Below are positions 1-10,839 of a stretch of 64,000 nucleotides of DNA, in pieces. Origin of the DNA: Toxorhynchites rutilus septentrionalis (Eukaryota > Arthropoda > Insecta > Diptera > Culicidae). The notes beneath the pieces are model-generated. The model worked only from the letters and a program-made list of their open reading frames with translations. It ran no database searches and had not been told where the DNA came from. The first letter of the stretch is position 1; every line of letters begins with the position of its first letter. Made by a program: the position numbers and the translations under genes. Location: the NCBI RefSeq assembly GCF_029784135.1, contig NC_073746.1, positions 93,060,575-93,124,574 of the forward strand, given 5' to 3'.

Positions 1-1017
1 AAGAAACCCAAACTCGTATCGATTATGTGTGATTTTCATGAAGAAAAATCGATTTGCATTTACTAGTTGCGTAGAAACACCCAAAATCGGACAAACCAAG
101 ATCATTTACGCTACAAACATTTTGATTTATAAATTTTAACTCTGACGGGCCATCCAAAATGTTGGGGTCTCTCATATGGTGTTAACTTTTTTGAATCTAC
201 TTTCTGTGCCTCAGTCCACGCCCGGTCCTTACCTTCTAGATCCAATGGCTTCGCTGTCGTATCCTTCTGAGTACCTCGCGTCGTCTTATGTTTTCGTTAA
301 TCCTTAACCTACACTTCTCCACGCTTGGTCCTCGATTATGTCGGGTTATACAAAGGCAGACAGCTGCAATTATGGATGCGTCGTTTCTTAAGGCAACCCT
401 GATACATTCGAAGATCCTATACCATGGCCTTTGGGTCATGTTGGGCCCTCAATCTGAGGGCACCGGCATATGATGTGTTCTTCTGACTGGTAGACAAGAC
501 GCAGACTGCGCTTGATTTGGAAGACACCTCAGGTTGTAGACGAACGCCGAATGCCCTGAAAATTGCTTTTTGATCACGGAGATCCCAAGGGATGTACACA
601 CCTTGGAGTGTTTGTCGTGATTTTGCATATGCAGAATTCTTGGGTCGTTAGGTTCATCTTTCTTTGAACTCACATTTCTCAATTTCATGAGCCAGGACGA
701 GTTTTGTAAAGAGTGTTTGTTATCAGAAGGTAGTGAATTTATTTGCAGAAACAAACCTAAACTTGATCAGAGCATCTCCTCGAGCAGTGGCGGTGGTCCA
801 TTACGTCTCCCCGTTCAAGTCGGCAACCTCGCTAGAACCTTCATGTATAACTTTCGAGCCCGTGATTTGTCCAGATGTATTGTGAACCGTCCATCCACAA
901 TTTTCCGTTTGAAGAAAAACTTAAAAACATTGAAGGCAGATTTATCCAAAACCGACGTTTTCGCTTTTTTCAAAATTTACCATATTTACAGATTTTGGAC
1001 GAGGGCGTCCTTTTTCA
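1..1017. other. No recognisable gene; degenerate sequence
   Basis: I see no gene here. Several overlapping open frames exist on both strands (for example 687-1055 on the plus strand and 449-754 on the minus strand), but none has a recognisable domain and all are interrupted by stops. The minus-strand frames over 240-750 could be an old retroelement remnant, but no diagnostic motif is visible. Confidence 0.4.
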
Positions 1018-2097
1018 AACGGTTTTATTTAGCTTGCCCTGTTACATGTTTGTAACGTGTTTGTCTGTAGCTCCCCACATTAATCCCACATTAATAGAAA
1101 TTTGACCTCCTTCCTGTTGACCGATTGATCAGAAATTTGGAACACACCTTTATCTCTGCAGTCACTATAAAACTGCGTATTTCATGATCCTAAAAATCCA
1201 AGATGGCGGCCGCTACAAATAGCGGATCACATATTTTCTTAGAACTCTATCAATATGGGTATCAAATGAAAGGGCTTGACTAGTAGAACACAGTTGTTTA
1301 TGAAAAATGCAAATCCAAGATGGATGCCACTACAAAATGGCGGATTACATATTTTCTCAAAACCCCAACAATATGGGTATCAAACGAAAGGGCTTGACTA
1401 GTAGAATCCAGTTTCTTATGGAAAAATACAAATCCAAGATAGTGGCCACTATAAAATTGCGATAAATATATCCCAATACCCCATTAATATGGGTATCAAA
1501 TGAAAAGAATTGATTAGTAGAACGCAATTATTCATTAGAAAAGCAAACTCAAAATGGCCACCTTTACAAAACGGCAACAAATATATTGTTTTTCAAAACC
1601 CCATCAATATGAGTATCAAATGAAGGGGATTGACCAGTAGAGCACAGTTATTTATGAAAAATGCAAATTTAAAATGGCCTCCACCACAAAATGACGATAT
1701 ATATTTTTCTCAAGGCCCAGTTATTATGGGTATCAACGGGCTTGAATAGTAGATCACATAACTTGAAAACTCTAAACGCAAGAAGGCCTCAATCACAAAA
1801 TAGCAAATTACTTTTTTAAACGCTTTTATTTAACTTTAACTGATTGTTTGTATGTATATATGTCTATATATGGTTGTCCCACAATAATAGAAATTTGACC
1901 AATTGGAAGTGACCGATTGTTCTGAAATTTATAAAACACCTTTTTCTCTGCTGTCATTGTGAAACTGCTTATTCCATGACCTTGAAAAATCCAATTTGAC
2001 CGCCGCTACAAAATAGCTGATTCCATATTATCTAAAAAAATGTTGATTGGGATATGTGTATCAAACGAACGGACTTGACTTGGAGAACAAACTGAAA
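1018..2097. repeat. Interspersed repeat with ~118-bp tandem core
   Basis: A short phrase (AATATGGGTATCAAA-like) recurs near 1252, 1370, 1486, 1606 and 1723, giving about five units of 116-120 bp that also share 'AATCCAAGATGG' and 'GACTAGTAGAA'. A head block (from about 1018, containing 'AATAGAAATTTGACC') is repeated at about 1818-2000 and followed by one more degenerate unit, so the locus holds two partial copies in direct orientation. There is no coding capacity. It looks like a non-autonomous dispersed repeat with minisatellite core; its transposition class is unknown to me. Confidence 0.7.
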
Positions 2098-2102
2098 TTT
2101 TT

Positions 2103-3132
2103 ACGTTTCATATTAATCCGTTTAGTCGATTTTTTTCTAGTGGATCAATCAAAGTTTGCAGTAAATAAGAGGATCTCTTTATCGCAAATTTTACCAGAAG
2201 TACAATATGTTAAGCGTGACCTCGGAATGAACGATTCATAACATTCGTTTTAATGCATTTTTGGTATGTGGATTACGAGGAATAACGATACTCACACATA
2301 TACATACGCAATACTAGATATACACATACTCCTTACTGCCTTCGATTCGTGGTGCGATCATCCTTCATCCGACGGGGATTAGTGATGATGATCATGTTGT
2401 CTTGAATTATAGGAGATTCAAACTTTTTCAGTTTAATAGCTTCTTATCTTGAACAAGGATAATGTGGAAAACTGGGGGTCTCCGTAACCACATTGGTTGC
2501 GCGTTCGCTTAGTAAGCGATCGATCGTGAGTTCAAAACTCAGGGCCCTCATTTACCATCTTTGTGTTGTTACAGAATAACTACGTCCACGCAACAATCAT
2601 CAACGATGGAGATCGATCCACGGTCGAAATAAGATCGATTCATCCATATAACTGCTCTGCTCTGCAAGACACATCGGGCTGCTGATCTATAAAATAACTC
2701 AACAATGATCAATCAACTGTCTCCGCTGTCCGGTCTAACTGGATAATGGAAGGAACAGAAGAAAAAATTCTTACGCCTAAATGGCTACTGTATAAATGTG
2801 TACCATATGCAATGGTGTAGAAGGGAATACTCTAACAACATGATCATCATCCCTAATCCCCGTCGGTTGAAGGATGATCGCACCGCGAATCGAAGGCAGT
2901 AAGGAGTGTGTGTATATCTAGTATTGCGTATGTATATGTGTGAGTATCGTTATTCCTCGTAATCCACATACCAAAAATGCATTAAAACGAATGTTATGAA
3001 TCGTTCATTCCGAGGTCACGCTTAACATTTTGTACTTCTGGTAAAATTTACGATAAAGTGGTCCTCTTATTAACTGCAAACTTTGATTGATCCACTAGAA
3101 AAAAAAATCGACTAAACGGATTAATATGAAAC
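2103..3132. repeat. Foldback element with ~298-bp inverted arms
   Basis: Bases 2103-2400 are matched as reverse complement by 2834-3132. Examples are 'CGTTTCATATTAATCCGTTT' on the left and 'AAACGGATTAATATGAAACG' on the right, with only scattered differences over about 298 bp. The spacer (2401-2833) contains a tRNA-like SINE fragment. The outer end of the right arm continues into a repeat (3098-3880) also found at 11911-12540, so this may be an inverted duplication of part of that repeat and not a self-contained transposon. Confidence 0.8.
2473..2700 (+). mobile_element. tRNA-derived SINE fragment
   Basis: Lies in the loop of the inverted-arm element. It has Pol III promoter-like boxes: an A-box-like TGGTTGCGCGTTCG at about 2494-2507 and a B-box-like GAGTTCAAAACTC at about 2528-2540, with tRNA-like spacing. 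The acceptor stem and anticodon arm do not fold well, so it is a SINE head and not a tRNA gene. The 3' limit is uncertain. Confidence 0.5.
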
Positions 3133-3880
3133 GTTCACAGAAGTTTTGGGTATACACTAGACTAAAAATTTGTCTGCGAACATTATAGTAAGTATCTGCA
3201 GAATCAAGATTTAGTAAAACATTTCAAAAACCCTGCTTTGCAATCATTTCAAAGAGAATCAATAAATTATTTTTTGTCAAAGTAGCAAATTGGTCTTGTA
3301 TTTGTTTGAGTTCTCAAAACTGCCTTTCGACTTTCGGTGCAATAATTAATTATTGAATTTTTGGCTTAAAATCTCTTTGTTTCTAAATTTTGTTTACATT
3401 ACATTACATGTTTACATATACATCTTTATGTTGCAATGATAAATTGTGCATATGATTTTCATGCAGGACTTGATATTGCTTGACATTAATTTTTATGATA
3501 CACATTATTCAATTGTTTCGTATTCCTATTGTAAAATCATTGAAGGCGAAGGGAAATTTTTCATTCAAACAAAAATACTTCTGTATTGAAAGGCGCTACA
3601 TGATCGTTATTGGAATCAAATGAAAGATGTTTGATAAGTTTAAATGAATTTGCTATAGACTTAGTAGGCAAAAAATTGTCCACAAAATCTTCATAAAAAA
3701 CAGAAAGAAATCGATATTTTTTTATTTCTCCCTGATATATTTGTTCACTACATCTACACACACACACACACACACACCAAAATAAGAATACGTTCACAAA
3801 ATATTCCAAAACTTAAAAGTTGAAGCACTAAAATGATGCACGACCCATCTCCATGCGTTTATTTTTCACGAAGGTACATC
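3098..3880. repeat. Interspersed repeat shared with 11911-12540
   Basis: Runs of near-identical sequence occur in the same order and orientation in both places: 'ACACTA..CTAAAAATTT', 'TCATTCAAACAAAAATA', 'AATCAAATGAAAG', 'CACTACATCTACA' and 'ACATCATTTC'. The second copy lies inside a piggyBac-like element, so this may be a fragment of that element or a passenger. No coding potential seen. Confidence 0.6.
3755..3778. repeat. (CA)n microsatellite
   Basis: About 12 CA dinucleotides. The related copy near 12415 has only a short CA tract, so the array expanded after the copies separated. Confidence 0.9.
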
Positions 3881-4724
3881 ATTTCGAAAATCCCCCAAAA
3901 ATGTCGGCTCCTAACTCTGTGCCTTTATTTTTTTTTTGTCTATTGTAGTTTAGATGTTGTATTAAATTGATCTTGTTCATTATCGGGAGATTTGACGAAA
4001 CTTTTAATCTTTTTTCCAGCATTTTTCCTTGTCCATTCTGGTAAACATTATACAAAAGCGTTACATTCGGACAAATGTGATAAGGGTAAACGTGTTTCTG
4101 GTGAATGGTATCCGGGTAAATGTTACCCAATCGATTGAACAAAAGGTTCTGTCGTTCGCTAAGAGACGCCACTTTGGAACTTTTTTTTTCTAATAAAATG
4201 TAAACATTTTTTGATTATAGTTGAGCCCTGAATCGAGTTAGTGTTAAGATATCGCCCAATAAGATTAGTATCCGTTTTTGAGTTCCACAGTAAACTCAGG
4301 TTGTTGTTGTAACCAAAAAATAATTCCGTGCAGACATGCAACACAAAACTGTGAAGTACATAATAATCTCCTTCATATTTCTGATAATAAATATAACTTG
4401 TTAGCATAGAAACCTCAAAAAAGAACTGAATAAACTTTTAGATGTTCAGCATCTATCTTGCAGAATTGAGTTTAAGCCTTAGTTGCTTGAGTTCATTCAA
4501 GCCCTTTTAAAAACTACAATCTGCATTACGGTTTTCACTCTGAATTTCTGACAGATTATTCATTCTCATCGATTATCAGTTGAATAGTAATCATTGGAAT
4601 AATAATCGTTGTAAAATGTTTTTAATTAGATAAAATTCCACAATGATTCTCCGCACGAAATGTTCACTGTTTTTCCCTTAAATAAGTAATTTGTGTTCAG
4701 ATATTATTTTACTAAATCCAGATG
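3881..4724. other. No gene seen; AT-rich DNA
   Basis: AT-rich DNA. Open frames on the minus strand at 3879-4172 and 4159-4407 have unrecognised, low-complexity translations. Nothing further identified. Confidence 0.4.
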
Positions 4725-5006
4725 TGCTCCCGTGGCCGAGTGGTTAGCGTCATAACTAACATGCCGGGTGTTCGGGTTCGATTCCCGTTCTGGTTGGGGG
4801 AATTTTTCGTCAAAGAAATTTCCTCCGACTTGCACTGTGATCACGCGTATCTAGAGCTTGCCACTCAGAATGCATTGCAAGGCGTGTCATTTGGCATAGA
4901 AATCTCAACTAAGTACTAATAAAAATGACGCAAGTAATACTACGTTGAGACGGCGAAGTTCCTCTAGGAACGTTAGTGCCATTAAAGAAGAAGAAGAAGA
5001 AGAAGA
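4725..5006 (+). mobile_element. tRNA-derived SINE with (GAA)n tail
   Basis: The head is strongly tRNA-like: 'GTGGCCGAGTGGTTAGCG' gives an A box at about 4732 and 'GGGTTCGATTCCCG' a perfect B box at about 4774-4787. A body of about 200 bp without coding content follows, and the element ends in a GAAGAAGAAGAA tract at about 4986-5006. These are the head, body and simple-repeat tail of a Pol III-transcribed SINE. The acceptor stem does not close, so it should not be annotated as a tRNA gene. No clear target duplication is visible. Confidence 0.85.
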
Positions 5007-6849
5007 GTGTTTCCCCGCTTTATTTTGATTCCCTCATTTTGATTATCGAAACGGGTCAAGGACAATAAAACTGAGACTTTTTCGAATTTTCAATAATACT
5101 TCTGAACGCGGGAGGCGCAATAACCAAAAAGAAAAATTGACTGCACAGCACAACTGACGTAAACATAATTAAAAATATCAATGTGCCAATCAAATAATCA
5201 TTCTCGGTTTTAAAGTGCATACTGGTGAACGACGGGCATCGAGCAACGAGTGTCGCGATGTACACCCCATCCATCTATCACCGGGGGCGATTCGTCTTTT
5301 TTTTTATTCTTGCAGAACAGTTAATAAATGGTATCACAGGTGTACACGGTCGATTGACGCTTCCACAACCCACCTACCTGAGGGGAAAGGTGAGGGGCAA
5401 CTCGTGGGAGTCACACCTCTCTTCCGCCGCTCCCTTGTGTGTGTGTGTGTGTGGACGATGACACACGACAGCGCTGGCGACGTTGACGGTTATCATGAAA
5501 ATGTGATATGTGCTGTCAGTTGTGTTTTTCGGCAAATCGATTATCGATAGGCTTTTCCTGTGAGCGGAGGTGGAAACAGGGCAGAATGGACAAATAATGG
5601 AGTCGCGCTCAAGATGTTCGAGCATGTTTATAACACATATCCCTGTTGTTCGATTGTATATCGGAAGAAGTGTTCTGAATTCTTGAATGTAAAACGAAAT
5701 TTGGACTAATCTCTGATAAATCAGTTTACAGTTATAAGCGCCACTTGAAAAAAAAATGTTTTCGGAAAGTCATATCAAACGTTGCATTCCATACGGCGAG
5801 TGAGAATGACAACTGGTTAAATATCACCCAGTTAGGACACAAACACATATTTTGTCAGATAATTTCAATGTCATCAGCAGTTCACAAGGATCGAAGCAAA
5901 TAAACACAGCACAACAAACACCCCAACAAAGGCACACTTGCACGCTCGTATAGTTTCGACGACGGAGACGACCTTCAAGCAAAACTGAGTCCGGGCAGCA
6001 GCGGATTAATATATCTATCACTCTCTCGGCTCGGGACGAAACCGAAGATGTCCTTGCTGCTCACGCTCCTCTGCTTGATGGCTTTGGGTTTCGTCTGCCG
6101 TTGTCACATCACATAATACACTTAATGCTACTGGCGGCGGTGAGTTTGATGTTGATATAAATTAAATAGGGTTGAAGTTGAAAGAGTCTGGGCTGTCTGA
6201 CTGTCTGTCTGAATGTGTCAGTGTCTATCCGTCTGTTCCCCAAATAGCGCACATCTCCGGAATTACTGATGGATGGTCGAACTGCGAGTGACAGCTGAAT
6301 CACAATTCAATCAACGATACGCGTTTTCCGTTCTGGGGCGCACGAATGAGGACTCGCTTCGCGCGGTGAACGGATGAGGTGAGGTGGCATTTTTTGAAGG
6401 GGTGTGACAATCATGCTGCATGGTTTGCGGATTTTAGTGCTAGCGTAACTTCCTTTGAATTTGAACCCAATGTGGGTTATTTGTTACAATCGTCCACTTT
6501 TAACCGTGTAGCCACTATTTTTTTTAAAGTTGCTACTCCTAGACTTTTTGCATTGATTCTGTCATTAGAATTTCGTGAATTTGGAAAATTCCATTGATAT
6601 AGAAGTGTCTAGATTGTTGAAAATTCATTTAGCACTTTAGCCTAGTCTCTAAACGAAAAAAAAACAGAAAAAAGCGTACAAATTATTTCAATGACATTAC
6701 TGCTATCATTTTTTCGTACAACTTTTTTCCATCTTCATTATTTTTTTTTTTAGAACTGCGTCAGCATAGTCTTTAGCGATGTTTCCAGTATTTGACCCAG
6801 ATATACAGCTTAGAAGAAAAACTTTACGCCTTCTCGCAACAGCTCTTTA
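5007..6849. other. Low-repeat, relatively GC-rich stretch
   Basis: This segment contains no mobile element that I can recognise and is richer in GC than its surroundings. It has a GT/TG microsatellite at about 5432-5452 and several short open frames on both strands (5215-5550 plus, 5824-6021 minus) with no domain. Text such as 'CTCTCTCGGCTCGGGACG' near 6020 followed by a short hydrophobic reading frame at 6048 resembles a gene leader. It may be an intron, promoter or 5' exon of a host gene lying mostly outside the window. Confidence 0.35.
6048..6116 (+). CDS. Candidate 22-residue signal-peptide-like reading frame
   Basis: ATG at 6048 opens a frame reading MSLLLTLLCLMALGFVCRC and three more residues before TAA at 6114. 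The translation has the leucine-rich hydrophobic core and small/cysteine residues of an insect secretion signal, and it follows what looks like a GC-rich leader. A good splice donor (GGCG/GTGAGT) lies about 20 bp after the stop, in a frame that another ATG (6125) could use. It could be the first exon of a secreted-protein gene, an upstream ORF, or chance. I found no continuation exon, so confidence is low. Confidence 0.15.
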   Translation: MSLLLTLLCLMALGFVCRCHIT

Positions 6850-7740
6850 TTAACCCTCCTGTACTCGCGTGCAAAATCATAACACGTATACTCGCGCACG
6901 GTGTCACAGACCGAAAATTTAACTTCTCTGTAATGTTTCCATTGTGTATTTTTCAAGCTTTATTGGCATTTATTTTGAGAACAGGGGGATGATTGAATGA
7001 AAAAGACTCCAAACAATATGTTTTCTTCGTCTTTATTATGTTTTAATAGCCATCTAATTCGGCCTCCTCAAAATAGAGTAATTTTTGATACTCCAACACA
7101 AATAACGAAATTCGAATTTTTCACTGTTATTAATTAAAAGTAGGCAACTGAATATAATTCATGGAAGTATAAAGAGCTATAAAATAACATAAAAACATAT
7201 TAATCGATTGTGACTTCATTGGAGTAAGAATCAGAACATAGCATAACTCGAAACAAACATATTTTTTATATTTCATGCAGTTGTTGCGTGTTTTTCGGGT
7301 CTTTTACCGAAGAGAAGGATTTATAACGACCTTCTAGATAATTACCAGATGATAAAGATTCTGGAATATAAAGTTTGCATATTTCTAATACTCTTTGTGT
7401 GTTTTCTTGGTAAACTAAGAATTAATGCCTTTTGTTAGATGGGGCATAAAAGGATGGTATAAAAAGATTTCTAGGAACTTCCTTTTCTTTTTCTTGTTTC
7501 CTTGTCGATATTCTCCATTATAAAAAAGACGGGTGGGTAATGTCGGGGACATAACCGGAGTGACGTAGGACTATACAAAGGGGACAGTTTTTGTTAAATA
7601 TATGTTTTAAATATATTGTTTTATTTTCTTCTGATACGTGAATACCTACCTATCTACCTGAAAAACGGATTAGTTTACTGTTTACTCTTTATGAACATGT
7701 TGGTGGTTCTGAAAAGAACCTTTGGCGTTTTGTTTTTGCG

Positions 7741-8752
7741 TTTTGACGTAGGACTACGTCTTTCATTTCTATACTGGGGTGTAAGTTCAATCTTTCGAAA
7801 ACGAAAGCGTTACGCCGGAGAACGAGATTTTGAGCGTTCATAGCTCGTAAACAGCTGAACGAAATTGTTTGATAAACACTTCATTCGAAAGATAAAATGT
7901 CTACGCGTTATATGCTTGTTGCTTTTTGATCCAAAATTTCGTTTCAATAGACCTAAAATTGCTTTCAAAACAGACTATTGAAATCACACCAATCGGTATA
8001 TAAGCGAGTGCCGCTCGAAAATCCACTCAGTTATAATTGCGCAACGATTGAGATACGATCGCTGGAATGGATGGATGTTTCCATAACACAGACTTCAAAA
8101 CCATGGAGCCAGGGGAAATCGGCATTGCAAAATAGATGTAAGCAGTGTATACTTTTGTACTCGCTTGCGTATCTGGAAATTGGAATGTTCCCCTAACACA
8201 GACTACAAAATCATGAAGGGTACTGTGGGTACTTTTGTACTCGCATGCGTTTCTGCAAATCTGCAATTTCTAAACCATGGAGCCAGGGGAAATTGGCATA
8301 GAAAATTAGATGCAAGCAGCGAGTACTATTGTACTTGGATTGACTATGGATTTGATATGGTATGATACGGTGTAGTGGATCTGATCAAAGTGGTTTTATA
8401 TTACATATCGAAGCAGTCACATTTATAAAAGCAGCGTTATAAAATTATTTGTTTACGAATGCTGCAATCGATCGTCGTTATTGAGAAGTTGGAATTGTTG
8501 CGAAGAGGGTCTTATTTTCGCTGTGTAATTCCGAGGAAGAATCCATTCCTTGCGCTGGGTATTTCCGAGGAGGAATCGATTCCCCCTTTGAATGTTAATA
8601 ATTCTTTTCCAGCTAAACGAAGTGGTATAATAATCACTTTATTCGAAAGATGAAACGTCTAAGATTTATATGCTTGTTACTTATTGATTGCTAAGTCAAC
8701 GTTAGTCCTACGTCCACCTTGCGGTCATATCAAAGATATAACCCACTTCTAG
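7741..8752 (+). mobile_element. HX element, promoter-plus-satellite type (nested in H2A-type copy 1)
   Basis: Starts TTTT then the palindrome GACGTAGGACTACGTC at 7745-7760, followed by a 5' block beginning TTTCATTTCTATACTGGGG. It then has a CCAAT sequence, TATATAAG at 7997 and a TCAGT initiator at 8027, followed by about three units of the ~95-bp minisatellite (8080-8340). It ends with the inverted motif TAGTCCTACGTC (8703-8714), a hairpin with arms GGTCATATC and GATATAACC (8723-8743), CCCACTTCTAG and a T-run. It splits the 3' part of the H2A-type element. Confidence 0.75.
7990..8035 (+). promoter_or_regulatory. Core promoter-like module in HX element
   Basis: CCAAT at 7989-7993, TATATAAG starting at 7997 and TCAGTT starting at 8027 (initiator A about 32 bp after the first T of TATA). 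This spacing is canonical for insect TATA plus initiator promoters. Whether it is active is unknown. Confidence 0.5.
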
Positions 8753-8895
8753 TTTTTTTATGAAGGCTCACCACCTAGCCCCGTACATGGAATACATCTT
8801 TACATTGTCTTTGATCCCCATGTACGTCCATCACGACCATTTGTTTTAGAAAGCATTGAACTGTATTTCCTAAACTCTTTTTTAGAAGGTTTAAT

Positions 8896-9336
8896 GGCCC
8901 TGAAAAGCGCCTTGTTTTATGGAATGGTTCCAATTTAGAAAACTTAGTACTCGTGGTTTTGAAAAAAACCATTTTCGAACGCCCTCGATTCCGCCTTGTT
9001 CTGGATTTGCCACCAAAGCAGTTTATATAAAGAACAAACTTTTTTCTTCTGCTACCTGATGCCGTTTTGCGATTGCGTTTGCCACTCGCCACTCGCTGCA
9101 ACTGCCTGTTGTTGTCTTGATGTGTTTTGTTCTGAATGCGAGTTTTATTATCGTCGCGATCAGCTTTACCAGCCAACTCGATCACTTCGGCGGCCGAAAC
9201 TATATAACGCCGGCTAGGTGGACTGGTGCACTGGTACTAACGCGCTCGGCCTAGCTACGGGAAAATCCAGACCAACACGGTTCGAGCGGGATTTTGCCTT
9301 TCCCTTCACTTTTCCTCCTTTGCCATGTCCAGACAT
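8896..9336 (-). pseudogene. Histone H2A pseudogene captured in HX element, copy 1
   Basis: From ATG at 9336 (minus strand) the translation reads [20 protein letters not shown] followed by VGLDFP, almost the exact N-terminus of insect histone H2A (nucleosome core). Bases for the next 12 or so residues (up to the RKG part) are deleted. Further on are [13 protein letters not shown], matching the AERVGAGAPVYLAAV region, then ELAGKADRDDNKTRI, matching the alpha-2/L2 region, in shifted frames. The tyrosine before AERV is a TAG stop. The copy ends with a histone-type 3' stem-loop at 8896-8911 (GGCGCTTTTCAGGGCC on the minus strand, one stem mismatch). It cannot make H2A. Presence of the stem-loop and an upstream promoter means genomic gene capture, not a polyadenylated retrocopy. 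Confidence 0.85.
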
Positions 9337-9415
9337 GGCTGCTTGGGTTGGTTTGTTGATGTGTTGTGATGCGAACTGATGTGGTGTACGGTTTGAATGA
9401 GAATGATCGTTACGG

Positions 9416-9616
9416 AAGGAAGGAAGGAAGGTCTTGTATTATAGAGACTTTAAACTTTTGCAGTTCATTCGTCTCTAGTCTTGAGAAAGGCCCTTTGAAA
9501 ACTCTACTACTCTACTCCAGCGCTACCACCTCCGCCCTCTTGCCTTGAGAAAGGCACTCGATCCCTCACCGTACAGCTCGTCCAGCAACGATGTTGTCCA
9601 GTCGGTGTCCACACAA
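9416..9616 (-). mobile_element. S1 short retroposon inside H2A leader, copy 1
   Basis: About 200 bp inserted in the H2A-type element and flanked by perfect 16-bp duplications AGAATGATCGTTACGG (9400-9415 and 9617-9632). The same insertion at the same site exists in copy 3 (60821-61019) and is absent from copy 2 (about 17001), which shows the empty site. The element contains two small hairpins built on CCTTTCTCAAGG and ends in a GGAAGGAAGG tract. Long duplications and a simple tail indicate LINE-mediated retroposition. A third copy lies at 36332-36534. Confidence 0.8.
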
Positions 9617-9634
9617 AGAATGATCGTTACGGCT

Positions 9635-9685
9635 TGCTGGTCTTGAATTAAAGAGACTTTAAACTCTGAGAGTTCATTCGTCTCT
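9635..9685 (-). mobile_element. Second short insertion at the same target
   Basis: About 51 bp, related to the 3' end of S1 (contains AGAGACTTTAAACT and GTTCATTCGTCTCT), flanked by ATCGTTACGGCT at 9623-9634 and again at 9686-9697. It re-used the target already hit by S1 and is found only in copy 1. Confidence 0.6.
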
Positions 9686-10839
9686 ATCGTTACGGCTGCG
9701 GAGCGGGGATTTTTAAGCTGACTGGCTGGCTCGAGAATTACGCATGTGTGAGACTGCGACCAATGTTTCGTTCATATTTTTTATTTTTCCTTTCCAATCG
9801 TGCTTCATTCTATTTCGCTGCTGCTCTGGTTGCCCGTTTTGGTCGGTACGATTTGAGGAGCACAAAATGGACCAATCAAAAATGGGCGCATAGTGCATTT
9901 GGACAATGCTTGATATTTCACAATTATTCAATTATTTATCTCAAGAAAAATGAAATGTTATTCGTTATGATAGATGCGTAGATATATTTCCTATCAATTG
10001 ATGCAAAAACCTTTGCGATCTATTGAGAAATGCTCGAGTTATAAGCGTTCCAAATCTTGCATTTTTTCCTACTTGTTCAGTGCCTAGATTTCCATTTCAC
10101 CCCCTATATCTTCCGGTTAGACGTAGTCCTACGTCAAAAAATATCCCCGAAACTGTAACTGTTAAAAATTACCATAAGCCACCGATTAGTTTATAGTTTA
10201 CTGTTTACAATTCTTCCACAAGTGTGTATATGTATGACTATTATATTTAGCGAATAACGATACGAAAGTCAAACATTAATATTTTGCTATTGAACGTATG
10301 AATCTAACGACGAATATATCGACGAATAGTTAATATATGGATCCGTTCAAACCAGTTACAAAAGGACTGAAATCAAACAAGAATAGTCCGGTAATGATCT
10401 TATGCATTATATTCAATAAATATTCCACGCCACTAACTTTAATTTATATATTTCATTCAACAATATTCTAGAATATGAAAAAAGGCACCTGTCCAAAAAA
10501 GTTACTCCTATACTCGCGTCGGTGTGTCAGACCGAAAGTGTTAAAAAAGTGACACACGTTCCCTTTGTACCAACACATGCGATACGCTAAACGATGACGA
10601 ACGACGAAAAACGAAGCTAGGGAGAATCGCAAAGCCGTAGTGTTGATATTTTCTGAGAAATGAACGAATTATTGATTTCTCGGTCTGACAGACCAATGCG
10701 CGAGTATAGGAGTGTTAACACGTTCGTCGCCCACTGCGATTCGGTAATGCTTCTTGCAGAGCTAGAATTGATTGTCGGTATGCTAGATAGTAATCAGAGA
10801 AATAAACGAGAAACAATGATTGTTCAGCACAGTTATTAA

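Larger units (their letters stand above)
7527..10138 (-). mobile_element. HX element, H2A type, copy 1 (reverse orientation)
   Basis: The 5' end (minus strand) is the palindrome at 10120-10135 next to an A-run. The 3' end is at about 7527, with the hairpin and inverted motif at 7533-7572 next to another A-run. Order on the minus strand: 5' block (10135 to about 9850), histone promoter, H2A pseudogene (9336-8896, stem-loop included), then a 3' segment split by an unrelated HX element (7741-8750). The homologous piggyBac-like copy near 30390 shows the empty site 'ATTATAGAAAATATACCC'; here the element sits inside the A-run with no other duplication. That fits insertion between T residues on the other strand. 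Confidence 0.75.
6854..10714. mobile_element. piggyBac-like non-autonomous element (copy 1), carrying nested insertions
   Basis: Bounded by TTAA at 6850-6853 and at 10715-10718. Terminal inverted repeats are CCCTCCTGTACTCGCG on the left and CACTCCTATACTCGCG read inward from the right. Inside each end is a further repeat of the motif ACTCGCG..GGTGT..CAGACCG. TTAA target plus CAC/CCC-starting termini is typical of piggyBac elements. No transposase is present. About 2.6 kb (7527-10138) is a later insertion of a histone-bearing HX element; removing it leaves a host element of about 1.25 kb. A second truncated copy at 29911-31372 preserves the uninterrupted sequence across the insertion point. Confidence 0.75.

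Noticed and set aside
687..1055. Protein-coding gene (122-codon ORF)
   Set aside because: No domain, overlaps the head of a dispersed repeat and shows no codon signal compared with other frames.
4725..4800. tRNA gene
   Set aside because: A and B boxes are good but the acceptor stem does not pair, and a 200-bp body with a GAA tail follows; it is a SINE head. The same holds for 13767-14206, 2473-2700 and 58565-58745.
8896..9336. Functional histone H2A gene
   Set aside because: In-frame stop at a conserved tyrosine, deletions and frameshifts, and repeat context in all three copies.
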